From Algoriphagus locisalis (GTDB taxonomy: Bacteria > Bacteroidota > Bacteroidia > Cytophagales > Cyclobacteriaceae): a stretch of DNA of 64,000 bases. The notes beneath the pieces are model-generated. The model was not told the DNA's origin. It made no database searches and was given only the letters and a program-made list of their open reading frames with translations. This document shows positions 16,619 to 24,867 of the stretch, one piece after another (position 1 is the first letter of the stretch; every line of letters starts with the position of its first letter). The position numbers and the translations under genes are program-made. Where the stretch lies: contig NZ_FPBF01000002.1 of the NCBI RefSeq assembly GCF_900116615.1, positions 124,001 through 188,000 of the forward strand. Reading direction: 5' to 3'.

Positions 16619-17170
16619 TTAGAAATCATAGCCAAGTGAGATTTTCAATACATTGTTTTTGACATCCTGATTGTAATAATTGACACTTTGGAACCCTATA
16701 TCATAGCTCACTTGTGCATTTAGACCCAGTGGTAAGTTGGCACCTACTCCGACTACGCCGGAAATATCATAGCCTCTGATAGGCTCGGTAGTAGATTCAG
16801 TGCTTCCATCTGAAAACTCACGATTCCTAGAAACTAATACAGATCCTTGTGGGCCTGCAAAAACATTAAGAAATGGAAGGAAATTAACACGGACTAAGAC
16901 GGGTACATCCAAATAACTTAAAAGCTCTTTGTCAGTAGATGGTGATCCGTTCAAAAGATTTGTGTACCCCTTCTGAGAATATTGAATCCCTGGCTCAAAA
17001 GCCAAGAAACCAGCGCCAATCTTATAGTACGCTCCCGCATGAAACCCTGAGAGAGGATCAGAATCAAAGTCAGAGAAATTCGCACTGCTGAAGCCTGCAC
17101 GAAGCCCAAATTGTGCATGCGCTGTTCCAAACAGCCCAAGGACGAATACAAATGCCAAAAGTTTTTTCAT
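16619..17170 (-). CDS. Outer-membrane beta-barrel protein, PorT-like
   Basis: A 183-residue protein with a signal peptide (MKKLLAFVFVLGLFGTAHAQ) followed by FGLRAGFSSANFSDF and alternating amphipathic strands ending in KISLGYDF, a barrel-type C-terminus with terminal Phe. This pattern matches the small outer-membrane barrels of the PorT/OmpW-like group common in Bacteroidota. Function is unknown. It is a single gene, convergent with ruvC and divergent from the Crp-like regulator. Confidence 0.8.
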   Translation of the reverse strand: MKKLLAFVFVLGLFGTAHAQFGLRAGFSSANFSDFDSDPLSGFHAGAYYKIGAGFLAFEPGIQYSQKGYTNLLNGSPSTDKELLSYLDVPVLVRVNFLPFLNVFAGPQGSVLVSRNREFSDGSTESTTEPIRGYDISGVVGVGANLPLGLNAQVSYDIGFQSVNYYNQDVKNNVLKISLGYDF

Positions 17171-17348
17171 GGATTCATTGATTAGTTGATAGAGTTAAAT
17201 TAGAAGTTTTAAATAAATATTAGCTTAAAATCCTAGATATTTCCATTTTTACAAGCAGTCTTAACTTGCTTCTTTTTAAATTAACTGTGTCAAAAATCGC
17301 ACTCATAATCGTAGCAAAGCGCTACCGCAACTTTTTAGTAAAGAACAA

Positions 17349-17912
17349 ATGGAAAATTTCTCAAGTCTTTTCAGCAAATTCCCTACCACAAGTATTGAAG
17401 CTAAAGAAGCTTTCGCAAGTCATCTAGAAGAATTTGAAGTAGAAAAAGGCTTTTTATTAGAGAAAGAAGGGCAAGTAAGCAAGTACCTTTACTTCGTGGC
17501 TCTAGGTTCTGCACGAAGTTATTACATACGCGACAATCGTGATATTACAGTCTCCTTTACCTTAGACGAAGAATTTGTCACTGCCATGCATTCTTTCATC
17601 ACACGAAAACCCTCCTACGAAAACATTGAAACGATGGAGAAAAGCAAGGTGTTCAAAATCTCATACGATAATCTCCAAGCTTGCTTTCTTGAATTTCCGG
17701 AGCTTGAGCGGGCATACCGAATGATTTTGGAGCAATACTATATAGTGCTGGAAGAGCAACAGATCTTCACCAAATTCAAAACTGCTAGGGAAAGATACCT
17801 CGAATTGATGCAATATCGGCCAAAAGTAATCCACAAAGCTTCAGTGGGTCAAATCGCATCATTTCTCGATATGACCATAGAAACGCTCAGTAGAATACGG
17901 GCAAGAATCTAA
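17349..17912 (+). CDS. Crp/Fnr-family transcriptional regulator
   Basis: A 187-residue protein with a cyclic-nucleotide-binding beta-roll (about 25-120: EFEVEKGFLLEKEGQVSKYLYFVALGSARSYYI) and a C-terminal helix-turn-helix ending QIASFLDMTIETLSRIRARI. The usual phosphate-binding RxA arginine of true CRP is not evident, so the ligand may not be cAMP. Such single-gene Crp-like regulators are numerous in Bacteroidota and are often mis-annotated by ligand. The C-terminus stops soon after the recognition helix, as is common in this subgroup. Its target genes are unknown. Confidence 0.85.
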   Translation: MENFSSLFSKFPTTSIEAKEAFASHLEEFEVEKGFLLEKEGQVSKYLYFVALGSARSYYIRDNRDITVSFTLDEEFVTAMHSFITRKPSYENIETMEKSKVFKISYDNLQACFLEFPELERAYRMILEQYYIVLEEQQIFTKFKTARERYLELMQYRPKVIHKASVGQIASFLDMTIETLSRIRARI

Positions 17913-17931
17913 CTTTCATAATTTCCCTCAA

Positions 17932-18471
17932 TCAACTCCCACTTCCCTTAAACTGATCCTCCTTATAGGCAAAAAGCACATTAAAGGTAGTCAGGGAACC
18001 GTAGCACCTGGTGATGTACTGCTGGAGATGCACGCGATCCTCATCATCCAGTTTCGGGTGGTTGTTGATATTTTGCTCCAAAACCCGCAGCTTTTCCCGC
18101 ACCATCACAATCTTGTGAAAGAAAGTTGCCATAGGAATTTCCTTGGATTGCAGGCTTTCGTCATTGGGCTCGAAAACCACATTGCCACCCATCCATTTTC
18201 CACCGAGTGGTACGATGGGTGCTCGCTCTGAAGTCTGGATTAAAGCTTCACGGATGGCTTTTTCCACATCCTTCATCGTGAGCATGGGAAAATCAGGAAC
18301 CTTTGCTTCCTCTACAGTAAAACCCTCGTAATCTCTTGCGAGGGTTTTTACTTCCTCCGTGTTATAAAAATAGATTTTGTAATAAGTGTCGTCCACAGAA
18401 AGGATCATCCCTGTGCCGAATTTTGGGTGGGAAAGCTTGCTTCCCGGTGCTAATTCACTTGCTGCTGCCAT
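17932..18471 (-). CDS. Conserved protein of unknown function with a Tudor/CarD-like N-terminus
   Basis: A 179-residue soluble protein. Residues about 7-45 (LAPGSKLSHPKFGTGMILSVDDTYYKIYF) resemble the small barrel found at the C-terminus of UvrD/PcrA helicases and in CarD-like proteins, which contacts RNA polymerase. The rest is helical and I do not recognise it. There is no signal peptide or membrane span. It is a single gene, convergent with the Crp-like regulator. A role near RNA polymerase or DNA repair is only suggested by the N-terminal resemblance. Confidence 0.6.
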   Translation of the reverse strand: MAAASELAPGSKLSHPKFGTGMILSVDDTYYKIYFYNTEEVKTLARDYEGFTVEEAKVPDFPMLTMKDVEKAIREALIQTSERAPIVPLGGKWMGGNVVFEPNDESLQSKEIPMATFFHKIVMVREKLRVLEQNINNHPKLDDEDRVHLQQYITRCYGSLTTFNVLFAYKEDQFKGSGS

Positions 18472-18620
18472 ATTTTCAAAAAAGATTTAGAAGACCAAAA
18501 TAGGCAATTTTGCGAAAACCTAAACTGTCTATAGTCCGAGGAATACTCAAAATTTAAAATAAAAAGAAAAGGCTGCAATCCCTTGCTACCTTCCTTTATT
18601 TCAAGCTTTGAAAAAGCAAA

Positions 18621-19787
18621 TCAAACTTCCGTTAGTACCATTTTCGATTTTCTTTGAGCAGCTGGTTCTTTTTTCGCTTTATTCCTTCTCCCCCACCAGA
18701 TCAAAAATCCTGTTACCGGAAGTGAGGCGATAATCGCGCTTAGGAAAAAAGCCAAAATCTTACCCGGCAATCCTGCTATGGCTCCCACGTGCACATCATA
18801 ATTCATCCGCATGATTTTCTGAGCGATTGTCGCCTCTTCGAATCGGTTGTAAAAATGGTCTACTGGAAGTTCTTCGAGCGTATTCTGATCAAAATATCTA
18901 TAATCAGATTTCCAATAAGTCGATGCATCGGGATTGGCATTAGCAGCAAGGGCAGATCCCTCAAATTCAGGCGGATGAACTTCTATATATTCAGCATCGG
19001 GATATTCCGCATTCATTTTCATCCACACCGCATCCAAAGCAGGGATCTCTCCCTGATAGGTTTGGGTAGAATCGGATAAAGGGTTGTAATACTCTACAAA
19101 TTGATCTCCACCGGAAGCCATAAAGTAAAGCCCGTCTCTAAACCAAATAAAACCCCAAACCAAACCGGTAATCGCGAAAACCAAGGCAAAAGTCATCACA
19201 TAAAAGCCCAGCACCTGATGCAAATCGTAATTCTTCCTTCTCCATCTTGCTGACCACTTGATCTTCAAACTTTGATTGAGATTCTTCTTTTTCTTTGGCC
19301 ACCAAAGGATCAGACCAGAGATGACCATAAAAAGGAAAATTAGGGTGAAACTCGCTACTACAGGCTGACCGATTTCCGGCGGTAGCCAGAGGTAAAAATG
19401 CCCGTCCAAAACGATTCGGAAAAAGTCTGCGTACTCCTCTTTGAGCTTCAGCACCTCACCAGAATAGGGATTGATGTAGGCAATCTGGTAATGGTCATTT
19501 CCCTCTCCATAGCTGAAGAAAATCGCCTGAACGGATTTTTCTTTGTTAGGGTAAAGCAACGCATGCAAATGACCTTCTGGATAGGCCTCTTCTGCGATTT
19601 TTGAGATTTCGCTGGGAGGCAAAACAGCTTTGTCCTCTGGCTCCACATGCAAAAAGGAATAGGTCAAATCCTTGATCTCTGCCTGAAAAGCATAGATGCA
19701 ACCGGTCACTGCCACTATAAACACAACGAGCCCGGATGAAAGTCCGAGCCAGAGGTGTAGTTTATTTACGGTCTTTTTAAAATTCAT
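18621..19787 (-). CDS. PepSY-associated membrane protein, iron-uptake linked
   Basis: A 388-residue inner-membrane protein of the PepSY_TM family. The N-terminal membrane helix LHLWLGLSSGLVVFIVAVTGCIYAF carries a conserved His, and three further helices lie near 140-162, 190-217 and 345-368, with a periplasmic domain between. Members are linked to TonB receptors and are thought to act in reductive release of iron from siderophores. The ATG at 19787 shares bases with the receptor stop (TGATG), so the two are translationally coupled; a TTG one codon earlier is less likely. Regulation probably follows the iron-responsive promoter of the receptor. Confidence 0.87.
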   Translation of the reverse strand: MNFKKTVNKLHLWLGLSSGLVVFIVAVTGCIYAFQAEIKDLTYSFLHVEPEDKAVLPPSEISKIAEEAYPEGHLHALLYPNKEKSVQAIFFSYGEGNDHYQIAYINPYSGEVLKLKEEYADFFRIVLDGHFYLWLPPEIGQPVVASFTLIFLFMVISGLILWWPKKKKNLNQSLKIKWSARWRRKNYDLHQVLGFYVMTFALVFAITGLVWGFIWFRDGLYFMASGGDQFVEYYNPLSDSTQTYQGEIPALDAVWMKMNAEYPDAEYIEVHPPEFEGSALAANANPDASTYWKSDYRYFDQNTLEELPVDHFYNRFEEATIAQKIMRMNYDVHVGAIAGLPGKILAFFLSAIIASLPVTGFLIWWGRRNKAKKEPAAQRKSKMVLTEV

Positions 19788-22165
19788 CAAAATCTATAAT
19801 TAAGGCTGATGGAAGCATTACGCAAGTTCTGCGGAGTCACGGTTGACCATCCTGAATAGTATTTCTGATCTGTCAAATTGTTCACTTTCAAAGCCAGGAA
19901 ATATCTGGAACCTGTATAGGAAAGTGAGGCATTGTAAACCTGGTAAGCAGGAAGCGCAAAGCTACCGATATTTGCTCTATTCATAGTAAGGTATTCGTTT
20001 GCAGCATTTCCCCCAAATCCTACTCCGAAGCCTTTTAGTGCTCCAGCAGAGAAGGAATAGCTCGCCCAGAAGTTGAACAGATTCTCTGGACCAGCTTCCT
20101 CAGGACGAAGTCCCAAATAGCCACTTTCCGCATAATCCTTAGTCACTTCAGCGTCATTTGTACTGAATCCAGCTACCAAGTTCAAACCTACCACCGGAGT
20201 GGCGATCACGCTGAACTCAAAACCCTTGCTGACTACTTCCCCACCCTGTATGGAGTTGTTGATATTAGTCGGATCAGTCATCACACGATTGGAAACGGTG
20301 ATGTTGTAGTAGCTGGCGGTGGCAGAAATTTTATCTTTGTAAAGATTGGTTTTCACCCCGAATTCCAATTGATTGGCTTTCTCAGGATCAAAAGTTTTTA
20401 GCCTGTTATTGGTCCCGTCCGCATCGCTTACATTTACTGGAGCAATATTCACGAAGCCATTCATGTAGTTACCAAAAATGGAAACCTTGTCCTTCACTGG
20501 CTGATAAACTATTCCAAATTTTGGAGAAACAGCCGTCTGGGTATTTTCTTCAGAATCTGTTCCCCAAGCTTCATTCTTGAAATTGTCAATTCGCACACTT
20601 GCCATGGCGGAAAGCTGAGGAAGCAATTCAATCACATCAGATACATAGGCACTCATGATGCGGGTATTTCCGGTGGAATTTCCTTCGAAAGAACCCTTCA
20701 ACAAATCATCTACGCCAGCTTGAGTCAATACACCTGTATCCGCTCCATCTGAAAGCGTCACTACACCATTTCCTACCCATCCTGTGCTGCTATTGATCAA
20801 GTCAGCGTCGTAATAATCCAAACCAACGATCATCTTATTTCTCATGGAACCCAAGTTGAAATCACCGATGAAGTTCTGCTGAATATCTGTAGTGACGGTT
20901 TGCGCATTTCGGTCAGAGATAAATCTGGTAAATGAATCTCCATCACTTGCATCAAATAGGTAATGATAATATCCGTCAGTTTTGGTGGAGCTTCTGGAAA
21001 CTACCGTCTGTGAAGTCCAGTTGTTAGAAAGCTTGTAAAAAGCCTGCGCCTGAAGTGCGTAAGAGGAGTTGTTGATGCTGAGCTCATTTCCTGTAAAGGA
21101 TTTCTCATAGTTCCGCTCAAAAGGATCGATGGAGTCAAAAGTCAGCGGATTATTTCTGTTCAAGAAAATCATCGGAGCATTCACCGAATTCGAGTTCAAA
21201 AATTCGGTATTGATCAGGAAAGTCAGTCTTTCGCTCGCTTCGAATTTGAAGGAAGGAGCAATGAAAAATGAGTTTCTTCCCCCGGCGTCCTGGAAAGTAT
21301 TATTGGACTGATAGGCTGTATTCACACGCATGGAAGCGTTTTCGTTCAGCGGCACATTGACATCGCCAATGATTCTGTTCAGGCCATAGCTTCCTGTGAT
21401 AAAACCAACTTCACCTTTGAAAGTATCAGTTGGGCGCTTGGTCGTGATATTGATCAGTCCTCCGTAAGAAATCACAGAGCTACCAAAAAGCGTCCCGGAT
21501 GGGCCTTTGATCACATCCACAGTTTCCACATTTGCCGGATCCAGACCACCGTTGTTCAAGCTTGGCATTCCGTTCACCATAGTTGGCTGCACTGCAAAGC
21601 CACGCATGGAATAGTATTCCGCTCCATCGCCTCCACGTCCTGTAGATTCCCAAAGTCTGGTGATACCTGTGGCGTTCTTCAAGGCATCATTCATGTTGGT
21701 CACTACTTGGTCTTTTAGTAGTTTTTGGGAAATAGAATTGTAAACCTGAGGATTCTGCAGATCCGTAAGTGGCAGCTTCGCAATGGTGAAGTTACTATCT
21801 GAGTAAAATCTATTGGAAGATAGGTCTGTTACGATTACTTCTGACAAATCTGTGGAGCTTTCTGATAATGTGAAATTAAGGGAAAGGGCTTCTCCTGCGT
21901 TGAGCTGAATGCTTTTCTCCTGTGTTTCAATTCCAACAAAAGAAGCAAACACGGTATAAGTACCTGGCGCAATGTTCTTGATTTCAAAAAAACCATTTCT
22001 ATCGGTCGCCTGGCCTTTTGCAAGGCCTTTGATCCCGACATTTACAAATTCCATCGGCTGATCATCCGAAGTAGTTACAAATCCTTTGATGCTGGCAGAC
22101 TGGGCGAAAGCGCCAAAAACACAAAGGAAAAATAGGCTGGGGAGGAGTAGAAATCTACGATTCAT
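19787..22165 (-). CDS. TonB-dependent siderophore receptor
   Basis: A 792-residue outer-membrane protein. It has a signal peptide (residues 1-21), a carboxypeptidase-D-like regulatory domain (about 24-105: ASIKGFVTTSDDQPMEFVNVGIKG), a plug domain (about 130-245: RGFAVQPTMVNGMPSLNNGG, VDVIKGPSGTLFGSS, GGLINITTKRP) and a 22-strand barrel ending NASISLNYRF. The plug is of the FhuA/FhuE/FoxA siderophore type, not SusC-like, and no susD follows. It imports a ferric chelate using TonB-ExbBD energy. The two operator-like inverted repeats at its promoter support iron control. The siderophore is unknown. Confidence 0.92.
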   Translation of the reverse strand: MNRRFLLLPSLFFLCVFGAFAQSASIKGFVTTSDDQPMEFVNVGIKGLAKGQATDRNGFFEIKNIAPGTYTVFASFVGIETQEKSIQLNAGEALSLNFTLSESSTDLSEVIVTDLSSNRFYSDSNFTIAKLPLTDLQNPQVYNSISQKLLKDQVVTNMNDALKNATGITRLWESTGRGGDGAEYYSMRGFAVQPTMVNGMPSLNNGGLDPANVETVDVIKGPSGTLFGSSVISYGGLINITTKRPTDTFKGEVGFITGSYGLNRIIGDVNVPLNENASMRVNTAYQSNNTFQDAGGRNSFFIAPSFKFEASERLTFLINTEFLNSNSVNAPMIFLNRNNPLTFDSIDPFERNYEKSFTGNELSINNSSYALQAQAFYKLSNNWTSQTVVSRSSTKTDGYYHYLFDASDGDSFTRFISDRNAQTVTTDIQQNFIGDFNLGSMRNKMIVGLDYYDADLINSSTGWVGNGVVTLSDGADTGVLTQAGVDDLLKGSFEGNSTGNTRIMSAYVSDVIELLPQLSAMASVRIDNFKNEAWGTDSEENTQTAVSPKFGIVYQPVKDKVSIFGNYMNGFVNIAPVNVSDADGTNNRLKTFDPEKANQLEFGVKTNLYKDKISATASYYNITVSNRVMTDPTNINNSIQGGEVVSKGFEFSVIATPVVGLNLVAGFSTNDAEVTKDYAESGYLGLRPEEAGPENLFNFWASYSFSAGALKGFGVGFGGNAANEYLTMNRANIGSFALPAYQVYNASLSYTGSRYFLALKVNNLTDQKYYSGWSTVTPQNLRNASISLNYRF

Positions 22166-22190
22166 GTTGGTTTGGTTTTCAAATATTTCA

Positions 22191-22221
22191 CAAACCTATT
22201 ACTTAGATTAATTCTAAACAA
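22191..22221 (-). promoter_or_regulatory. Promoter of the siderophore receptor operon
   Basis: On the minus strand TTG (22219-22221), 20 bases, then TAGGTTTG (22191-22198), a full match to TAnnTTTG. The leader is about 20 bases. The whole spacer is occupied by one of the two Fur-like repeats. Confidence 0.7.
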
Positions 22222-22243
22222 GCGTTATTTAGAATTAATCTAA
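22203..22243. promoter_or_regulatory. Double Fur-like operator
   Basis: Two 16-base elements, TTAGATTAATTCTAAA at 22203-22218 and its exact reverse complement at 22228-22243, separated by 9 bases. Each is itself nearly palindromic (TTAGA...TCTAA), like iron-box sequences upstream of iron genes in Bacteroidota. One element lies between the -33 and -7 boxes of the receptor promoter, the other just upstream, so a bound repressor would block polymerase. Fur is the likely protein; this is inferred from motif and context. Confidence 0.7.
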
Positions 22244-22387
22244 TAAAAATATTGAATGAATATCTCTACCCTTTCCCACACGACTATCATCAAAACATTA
22301 GATATATTTGATTCTTTACTTTTTTGCATCTCTGGCAACCCAAATTACAGGAGATTTGGATAGTTTAGCTAAACAACTTCTTTGCTG

Positions 22388-22987
22388 ATGAAACGCATTC
22401 CCTACTTAAGCATCCAAGCCATCTCGGTTTTTTTGGGCTTCACCTTCTGGGGCTCCGGCATGGCAAAGCTCTTCTACGAGCATCAGTTTTTTGGATGGAT
22501 AGGGCCGGTTTGGTTGATCGAAGAACTCGAACCTTACGGACTTGGACTTTATGGAAAATTCATTGCGCTCAGCCAGATCACCATTGGCTACATGCTGGTC
22601 ACCATACGCTATAAGCTTCTTGGCAGCATCATGATGCTTCCGCTGATTGGCAATATCCTGATGGTGACCATCTCATTGCAATGGAAAGGAACTCCATTTG
22701 TGCTTGGCTTCCTGCTTTTACTTGATTTGATCCTACTTTGGCAATACCGTGACTTTTTCAGGCCACTTATCGATGAGGGTAAAAGTAGATTTGATATAAA
22801 ACCCAGAAAAATCAGGACTAGAAATGGGCATTTGGTATGGCTTGCTGGACTTGCTTTGCAGTTTTTTGCTATCCAGGTTTCTTATTGGAATTGGCCGGCA
22901 GCCTGCGGAGTGGTTTTGATGGGATTGTTACTTTCCGGTCTAAGCTTCAAGGTGGATAGAATGCATTCGATTTTAGATCAAAAATAA
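22388..22987 (+). CDS. DoxX-like small membrane protein
   Basis: A 199-residue inner-membrane protein with about six hydrophobic segments. The first part, FLGFTFWGSGMAKLFYEHQFFGWIGP, resembles the DoxX/DoxD-like family (GxxKLF motif), followed by LSQITIGYMLVTIRY. The start is ATG at 22388; TTG and CTG codons just before it are less likely. It is divergent from the siderophore receptor across the double Fur-like operator, and a TATATTTG -7 box lies at 22303-22310 on plus, so iron control of this gene is also possible. No function is established for it. Confidence 0.7.
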   Translation: MKRIPYLSIQAISVFLGFTFWGSGMAKLFYEHQFFGWIGPVWLIEELEPYGLGLYGKFIALSQITIGYMLVTIRYKLLGSIMMLPLIGNILMVTISLQWKGTPFVLGFLLLLDLILLWQYRDFFRPLIDEGKSRFDIKPRKIRTRNGHLVWLAGLALQFFAIQVSYWNWPAACGVVLMGLLLSGLSFKVDRMHSILDQK

Positions 22988-22991
22988 ATTC

Positions 22992-23023
22992 TTTGCCTCT
23001 TCAATTTATTCTAAAAAACTTTG
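22992..23023 (+). promoter_or_regulatory. Weak candidate promoter of the VioB-like gene pair
   Basis: TTTG (22992-22995), 20 bases, AAACTTTG (23016-23023), one mismatch from the -7 consensus. It would give a leader of about 150 bases in AT-rich sequence; I see no riboswitch or operator in it. Confidence 0.28.
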
Positions 23024-23177
23024 AAACCCACCAATTTACTTTTTCTACTCATAAAAACGTAAGTAGTTAATAAATAGCTATTTAATTATATAAAACAGGC
23101 ATTTCAATTAGCTATTCCAGCATAAAACCGATATCTTATAGCTTTCTTTTTAGTGAATACTTTTAACCATTTATTTC

Positions 23178-24857
23178 ATGTCTTATTTAAATTCTCCCCG
23201 CTTGACTTTTTCGGGACTGTTTCAGGCAGACCCTTCCACAGTCAACAATGATCCTACCCACTTCAACAATGAAACCTTCAAGCCGAGTTTTCAAAAAATG
23301 CAAGAAGGCAAAAATGCCAACGGCTGGTGGAACCCTGAAGGCACTGGCAACTGGCGATTTCTGAATTGCGAGGTAAAAAGTGTAACCTACCTTGATGGTA
23401 CATCCACCACCAATGAAGCCGATGATCCTGTTCTGAGCATGTCCATCATGGATTCAGGCACAAAAGTGGCAGGTAAAATCGTCGATCTAGATACTCAGCA
23501 ACAAATGGTCTCCGCCCTGTGGGGATTAGTCGTACGTCTGGTTTCTGGAGAAAAAGAAATCCTAAAGGCGGATTATGAGGTGGCTTCATTCACCAATATC
23601 TGGATGAGTAGGGCTCCGGCTCTCAGTGGTGACACCACAGCAGCAGCCATCTATCAATCTGTCCTAAAAAACATTCATTGGGATATTGACAATTCAGATT
23701 CTCGCTTTCTCAAAGAACTTTATCTACTAGGAAGGTATCAACTTTCTATCCAGTTTACTGTGGATCTCTACGACATGGATCATACTTCTCCACAGTTTAC
23801 CATTGGCAGAATTACGGGATCAATAGCACCTCAATACAGTGAACCCAGCTTTTTCACCATTGGAAGGCCACTTTTCCCGCAAACCAGCAAGGTAAATTAC
23901 GCAAATGCTATCGTAGATCTGGAACAAAAAGCAGTTGTACTGGACCTTGCTAATTCCTTTCCTGTAAATCCCGATGGGAACTTACTGAACAATTCCAATT
24001 TATCCCTGGCGGTACTTGACAGTTCTGACAACAATAAGCCAATTGAAATCGGTGTAATTGATTTCCAAGATCCAGGCTGGTATTCTGTGAAATCAGGAAT
24101 TATGAGTTTCCCTTTAGCCGATAAACTGGAGCTTGTAGAGAACAACCCCTTGATCATCTTGGATCAAAATAACAACGTGCTCTTAAAGGAGAGTTTAGAA
24201 TATGTTTGCGCAGATAAGTTTGTGTTTTACCTCAATCCAGGCGAATCTTGTGAAGTAGAATTCTATGCCACTTCGCTAGGAAAACCGCTAGGCAACAGAA
24301 CCATAGAACTGCAACTCAATGCTAGTCAATTTGGCCCTACCCCTCCTCAGGTTGGATGGCCTGAATCAGCACTGTCATTCCCTGAAACAGTAACGCTGGA
24401 TGACGCTGGAAAAGCAAAAGTGACCATCATTGCCGGTGATCCTGGCAATCCTCGGGGATATATTGATGGACAGGTTTATGGTATCGCTTATAATCTCTCC
24501 ACAGATCTTTTTTCAAACTGCAATCCTTCAAATTTCATCAGTATCCTGGTATTTGACAAAGTACCCGAAGATAAAATAGCCAATCCTACTTGGGATGACA
24601 TTCAGCCTATAATGCAACAGTATGCCAACCTTTACCCGCTGATGTCGAAGGGAATATTTAATCTGGCTGATAAAGAAGTTGTAGATGCCAATGCTGAGAT
24701 TTTAAAGTTCGTCTTTGGCAAGGATAAAACTGATCCCAATTACATGCCAGCTACCAGGGATCTTTCACGCGATAAGTCTGCTATGATTCTAAACTACCTG
24801 AACTCAGTCTTGAATCAAGCTGCCCCAAACGACTCAGTCACTTTTAAAAAATTATAA
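23178..24857 (+). CDS. VioB/RebD N-terminal-half homologue (imine-dimer-synthase-like)
   Basis: A 559-residue protein without signal peptide. The N-terminus (MSYLNSPRLTFSGLFQADPS, then TVNNDP) matches, as I recall the VioB sequence, its opening SILDFPRIHFRGWARVNAPTxNRDP. Near the C-terminus YPLMSKGIFNLADKE (486-500) and YMPATRDLS (522-530) match VioB's YPFMSDKVFSLAD and YMPSTRELS in the same order. In VioB, RebD and StaD this half precedes a ferritin-like domain in one ~1000-residue, haem-containing enzyme that joins two indole-pyruvate imines. Here the protein stops at that boundary and the ferritin-like half is the next gene, 10 bases on. The comparison is from memory, not an alignment; substrate unknown. 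Confidence 0.75.
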   Translation: MSYLNSPRLTFSGLFQADPSTVNNDPTHFNNETFKPSFQKMQEGKNANGWWNPEGTGNWRFLNCEVKSVTYLDGTSTTNEADDPVLSMSIMDSGTKVAGKIVDLDTQQQMVSALWGLVVRLVSGEKEILKADYEVASFTNIWMSRAPALSGDTTAAAIYQSVLKNIHWDIDNSDSRFLKELYLLGRYQLSIQFTVDLYDMDHTSPQFTIGRITGSIAPQYSEPSFFTIGRPLFPQTSKVNYANAIVDLEQKAVVLDLANSFPVNPDGNLLNNSNLSLAVLDSSDNNKPIEIGVIDFQDPGWYSVKSGIMSFPLADKLELVENNPLIILDQNNNVLLKESLEYVCADKFVFYLNPGESCEVEFYATSLGKPLGNRTIELQLNASQFGPTPPQVGWPESALSFPETVTLDDAGKAKVTIIAGDPGNPRGYIDGQVYGIAYNLSTDLFSNCNPSNFISILVFDKVPEDKIANPTWDDIQPIMQQYANLYPLMSKGIFNLADKEVVDANAEILKFVFGKDKTDPNYMPATRDLSRDKSAMILNYLNSVLNQAAPNDSVTFKKL

Positions 24858-24867
24858 CCCCCAAATC

